A stretch of DNA of 64,000 nucleotides from Lentzea fradiae (lineage in GTDB: Bacteria; Actinomycetota; Actinomycetes; Mycobacteriales; Pseudonocardiaceae), in assembly GCF_900100955.1 (NCBI RefSeq), contig NZ_FNCC01000008.1, positions 62,001 to 126,000 on the forward strand. Direction: 5' to 3'. Of the stretch, positions 61,628 to 64,000 are shown in pieces (position 1 is the stretch's first letter; each line of letters begins with the position of its first letter). The notes under the pieces were generated by a model. It was given only the letters and a program-made list of their open reading frames with translations. It had not been told where the DNA came from and did no database searches. The translations under genes were made by a program, and so were the position numbers.

Positions 61628-61652
61628 CGGTCGTCGACGGCGGCGACGACCG
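61628..61652 (+). terminator. Terminator of the sugar operon
   Basis: Perfect 9-base stem CGGTCGTCG/CGACGACCG with loop acggcgg, 19 bases after the isomerase stop. Confidence 0.7.
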
Positions 61653-61724
61653 ACCCCTGCGTGGATGCCTGTATAGCCGAAATCCGGCTCCGGTTGGCCC
61701 GGAACGACGTAAATCTCCTGTGAA

Positions 61725-62759
61725 TCAGCCGCCGTTGAAGAACCGGTAGACCTTCGCGCGGTGCCTCGGCCTCGTCGTGGTGATCTTGATGACCGCGTCG
61801 AACATGGACCGGCCGAGCTCCGCGCGGGCCGCGACGGCCGGGTGCGTGGTGCTGAAGTCCTCGTCGTTGACGGCCTTGTCCCCGGCGAAGGTGCCGGAGG
61901 CGAACATCGAGTACACGAGGATCGCGCGGTTGTCGGCGCTGAACATGACCCCGGCCTCGTTGCGGCCGTCCTCGTACCAGCCGGCCTTCGTGGCGACGCG
62001 CAGGCGCTCGTTGGTCGTGAGGTGCAGCCGCACGCCGTCGGTGAAGCTCGATGTCGCGCGCAGGATGTTCAGCAGGTACGCGGTGGAGGCGGCGGACAGC
62101 AGCTCGCCGTCGACGAGCTTCTGCAGCATCGTGTGGGTCTCGCGGGCCGTGGTGGTGCCGAGGAAGAACCGGTTCGGGTTCGCGACCGGGATGACCTGCG
62201 TGTGCACGAACCCCTTGGCGCGCAGGATCTCGTTGAGCTCCAGGGCCGGCACGACGAGACCGCACAGGCGGACCGCGGTGTTGTCGGAGACCGTGAGCAG
62301 GTTCGCGAGAGCGTGCCCGACGGTGACCTCGCTCGGGTACCCGCCGTCGAGCGCGAAGATGCCGTCGGTGTCCTGGATGACGATGTCGGCCGAGACCGTC
62401 ACCGTCTGGTCGAGCCGGACGAGCCCGCGGTCGACCTTGTCGAGCACCGCGACGGCGACGGCGATCTTGTTCACGCTGTACGCCTCGACGATCGCGTCCG
62501 CGTTCTCGTCCACGGCGGCCTTCGCCCTGCCGTCGAGGTCGGCGACGGTGATCAGCGACGACCACGTGCCGCGCGCTCTGCGGGTCTGCCGCTTGTAGAT
62601 CTGGGCGACGCGTTTGCGCGACCTGTCCGCGGTCGTCGGGAATCGTTCGACCTCTGCCTCCGCGTCTTCCTGGGCCTGGGCTGTGCCCTGGGAGCCGAGC
62701 ACGGCCGTCGCGGCCGCGACGGTTCCCAGCCCGAACACGGACCTGCGGTTCAAATTCAT
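61725..62759 (-). CDS. Tat-exported beta-lactamase-like serine hydrolase, no omega-loop Glu
   Basis: 344 residues from ATG 62759. Twin-arginine signal 'NLNRRSVFGLGTVAAATAVL' with a likely cut after AQA. The penicillin-binding fold has S95-x-x-K98 ('AYSVNKIAVAV'), S158-D-N160 and K258-A-G. The class A omega loop (WEPELN with Glu166) is missing; the aligned stretch reads 'IPVANPNRFFLGTTTARETH'. Without that glutamate, beta-lactam deacylation is unlikely, so a transpeptidase-like, esterase or inhibitor-binding role is more probable. Monocistronic; no ribosome site seen. Confidence 0.85.
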   Translation of the reverse strand: MNLNRRSVFGLGTVAAATAVLGSQGTAQAQEDAEAEVERFPTTADRSRKRVAQIYKRQTRRARGTWSSLITVADLDGRAKAAVDENADAIVEAYSVNKIAVAVAVLDKVDRGLVRLDQTVTVSADIVIQDTDGIFALDGGYPSEVTVGHALANLLTVSDNTAVRLCGLVVPALELNEILRAKGFVHTQVIPVANPNRFFLGTTTARETHTMLQKLVDGELLSAASTAYLLNILRATSSFTDGVRLHLTTNERLRVATKAGWYEDGRNEAGVMFSADNRAILVYSMFASGTFAGDKAVNDEDFSTTHPAVAARAELGRSMFDAVIKITTTRPRHRAKVYRFFNGG

Positions 62760-62812
62760 GCCGGGTATCAAAACAGGCGGCACTGACGTTTCCCTGACTA
62801 GGGTTCCCGATC

Positions 62813-63493
62813 ATGGAACAGGTGTTCGTGGTGACCGGCGCATCGCGCGGAATCGGGGCGGCGACCGCCTCCCTCGCTGCTCAGGCGGGGTATCGGGTGG
62901 TCAGGGCGGCGCGTTCGGTCGAAGAATCCGTCGGTGACCGAGGCTGGGACGCGAAATGTGACGTGTCCTCGTGGAACTCGGTGCAGGAACTCATGTCCCG
63001 CGTGGAATCACGTTGGGGACGAATAGATGTCGTGTTCGCCAATGCGGGCGTTTCGGTGGACACGTCCTTCACGTCCGAGGAGGGCGCGGACCCGTCCGAG
63101 TGGACGAGCATGGTCGTCACCAACGTCTGCGGTCCCGCCTTCACGGCCCGCGCCGCGATGCCCGCGCTGCGGCGGCACGGCGGCCACCTCGTGCTGACCG
63201 GGTCGGCCGCGGGCCGCGGTGTCCGGCCGGGCAACCTGTACTCGGCGACCAAGTGGGCGGTCACGGGCCTGGCCCAGGCCATCCGCGCCGAGGCGGTCGG
63301 GACGGGCGTGCGCGTCACCGTCGTCCAGCCGGGGCTCGTGGACACCGAGGCGATCCCCGCCTCCCGCGCCCACGACCCGAAGCTGGCGCCGGAGGACGTG
63401 GGCAGGGCGGTGCTCTACGCGGTCTCGCAGCCGCCCGCGGTGGACGTCAACGAGATCCTGATCAGGCCGACCGGCCAGGCGGCCCACCGCTGA
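62813..63493 (+). CDS. Short-chain dehydrogenase/reductase
   Basis: 226 residues. 'FVVTGASRGIGAATASLAAQ', 'VFANAGVSVDTSF', catalytic Ser in 'LVLTGSAAGRGVRPGN' and 'LYSATKWAVTGLAQAI' (YxxxK). A classical SDR of the YdfG-type; substrate unknown. Divergent from the beta-lactamase-like gene across 53 bases. Confidence 0.93.
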   Translation: MEQVFVVTGASRGIGAATASLAAQAGYRVVRAARSVEESVGDRGWDAKCDVSSWNSVQELMSRVESRWGRIDVVFANAGVSVDTSFTSEEGADPSEWTSMVVTNVCGPAFTARAAMPALRRHGGHLVLTGSAAGRGVRPGNLYSATKWAVTGLAQAIRAEAVGTGVRVTVVQPGLVDTEAIPASRAHDPKLAPEDVGRAVLYAVSQPPAVDVNEILIRPTGQAAHR

Positions 63494-63502
63494 GCGCGGG
63501 GC

Positions 63503-64000
63503 TCACCCCTCGCGGAGGAACTCCAGCAGCAGCGCGTTGACCTCGTCCGGCCGCTCCAGGTAGCCGATGTGCCCGCAGTCGGCGACCTCGGTGTAGCGGG
63601 CACCCGGGATCGCGTCCGCCACCTCGCGCGAGAGCCGGGGCGGCAGCAGGACGTCGTCGGCGAACCCGATCACCAGCGTCCGCGTGGTGATCGCCCGGTA
63701 CGCCTCCAGCCGGGACTCGAAGTCGGCGAGGTCGAGCTGCGCGCGTTCGCCCGCGCTCAGCGCCGACCCGCCGAACTCGAACAGCTGCAGCCAGTCGTTG
63801 GCGGCGGTCGGGTCGGCGAGCGTCGCCGGCGACAGGTTGCGGACCACCGACGCCACCGCGTAGAACGCGGCCGGCACCTCGGTGCCCTGGTCGTGCAGCT
63901 CGGCCACCGCCCGCGACCACGCCCGCTGCACCGGTTCGACCCGCCCGTAGGTGGCCATCAGCACAGCCGACCGCACCAGCGACGGGTGCGCCAGCGCCAG
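63503..64000 (-). CDS. Alpha/beta hydrolase, C-terminal part (5' end outside window)
   Basis: The frame is open to the right edge, giving 165 visible residues that begin ALAHPSLVRSAVLMATYGR, the strand after the nucleophile elbow; an in-frame GTG at 63976 is internal. The catalytic acid is probably in 'VIGFADDVLLPPRLSREVAD' and the His in 'EVADCGHIGYLERPDEVNAL'. The Ser lies outside the window. Substrate unknown; resembles 3-oxoadipate enol-lactonase-type hydrolases. Confidence 0.88.
   Translation of the reverse strand: MALAHPSLVRSAVLMATYGRVEPVQRAWSRAVAELHDQGTEVPAAFYAVASVVRNLSPATLADPTAANDWLQLFEFGGSALSAGERAQLDLADFESRLEAYRAITTRTLVIGFADDVLLPPRLSREVADAIPGARYTEVADCGHIGYLERPDEVNALLLEFLREG

Overview
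The window is very GC-rich DNA with dense, overlapping genes, many GTG/TTG starts and several leaderless-looking starts. It carries WhiB-, GarA-, FtsR- and DUF574-type genes, a mycothiol-type enzyme family and anti-sigma/STAS networks. All of this points to a high-GC actinomycete chromosome. The combination of Streptomyces-like and Mycobacterium-like gene blocks fits the Pseudonocardiales (Lentzea, Saccharothrix, Actinosynnema or a relative); the genus is an inference. I see no insertion sequence, rRNA operon or CRISPR array.

Region 1 (1-15722, all on +) is the 3' part of a contractile injection system (CIS; phage-tail-like, extracellular-CIS/Streptomyces-CIS type). In order: sheath (C-terminal part), tube protein, tail assembly-like protein, a DUF6760-like mini-protein with an apparent CTG start, a huge proline-rich 'VQR' repeat protein, a second tube protein, LysM baseplate protein, VgrG-like spike, PAAR tip, gp25-like wedge, baseplate J-like protein and gp7/P2-I-like protein. 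The operon continues with three membrane or exported proteins: zinc ribbon-TM-discoidin; a secreted PD40/VWA/HYR/CARDB protein; and a CARDB-like/TM/coiled-coil protein. Most neighbours overlap by 1-8 bases, so this is one translationally coupled operon. The membrane and exported partners suggest a CIS that works from inside the producer at its own envelope. The genes before the sheath (ATPase and others) lie outside the window.

Region 2 (15755-17756, -) holds regulators next to the CIS: a LuxR-type protein with a degenerate receiver, and a NarL-type response regulator overlapping a soluble histidine kinase that has no sensor domain.

Region 3 (17967-33316) is mixed metabolism and regulation: a half-size radical-SAM/SPASM-like protein, a PHP phosphoesterase, a stand-alone MASE1 membrane protein, a molybdopterin oxidoreductase, a DapA-like protein lacking the catalytic lysine next to a LacI regulator, an ECF sigma/anti-sigma pair plus a half-copy of the anti-sigma factor, a quinone oxidoreductase behind a SoxR/MerR-type promoter, an MpaB-like oxygenase, a TPP enzyme, tRNA-Glu(CTC), a short DUF574 methyltransferase, a DUF4383 membrane protein and an M50-like protease.

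Region 4 (33382-46523) is core biology: argS, whiD-like, a SigB/F-type sigma factor with its RsbW-like anti-sigma factor (behind a SigB-type promoter), a HATPase-STAS fusion and a STAS antagonist. It then follows the conserved actinobacterial glycine cleavage/division block: CDP-alcohol phosphatidyltransferase, gcvH, garA, ftsR-like MerR, DUF151 nuclease, second MerR, a Clp-N-only protein, and a tandem glycine riboswitch followed by gcvP.

Region 5 (46576-64000) is accessory metabolism: mycothiol-type isomerase family, DUF3224 and a WYL regulator with a shared operator, aldo/keto reductase, MGT-type glycosyltransferase, substrate-binding/VWA lipoprotein-like protein, HxlR/SDR divergent pair with operator, two CBS-domain DUF21 transporters, a LacI-controlled sugar operon (Gfo/Idh/MocA, DUF993, xylose-isomerase-like TIM barrel), a Tat-exported beta-lactamase-like hydrolase lacking the omega-loop glutamate, an SDR and a partial alpha/beta hydrolase.
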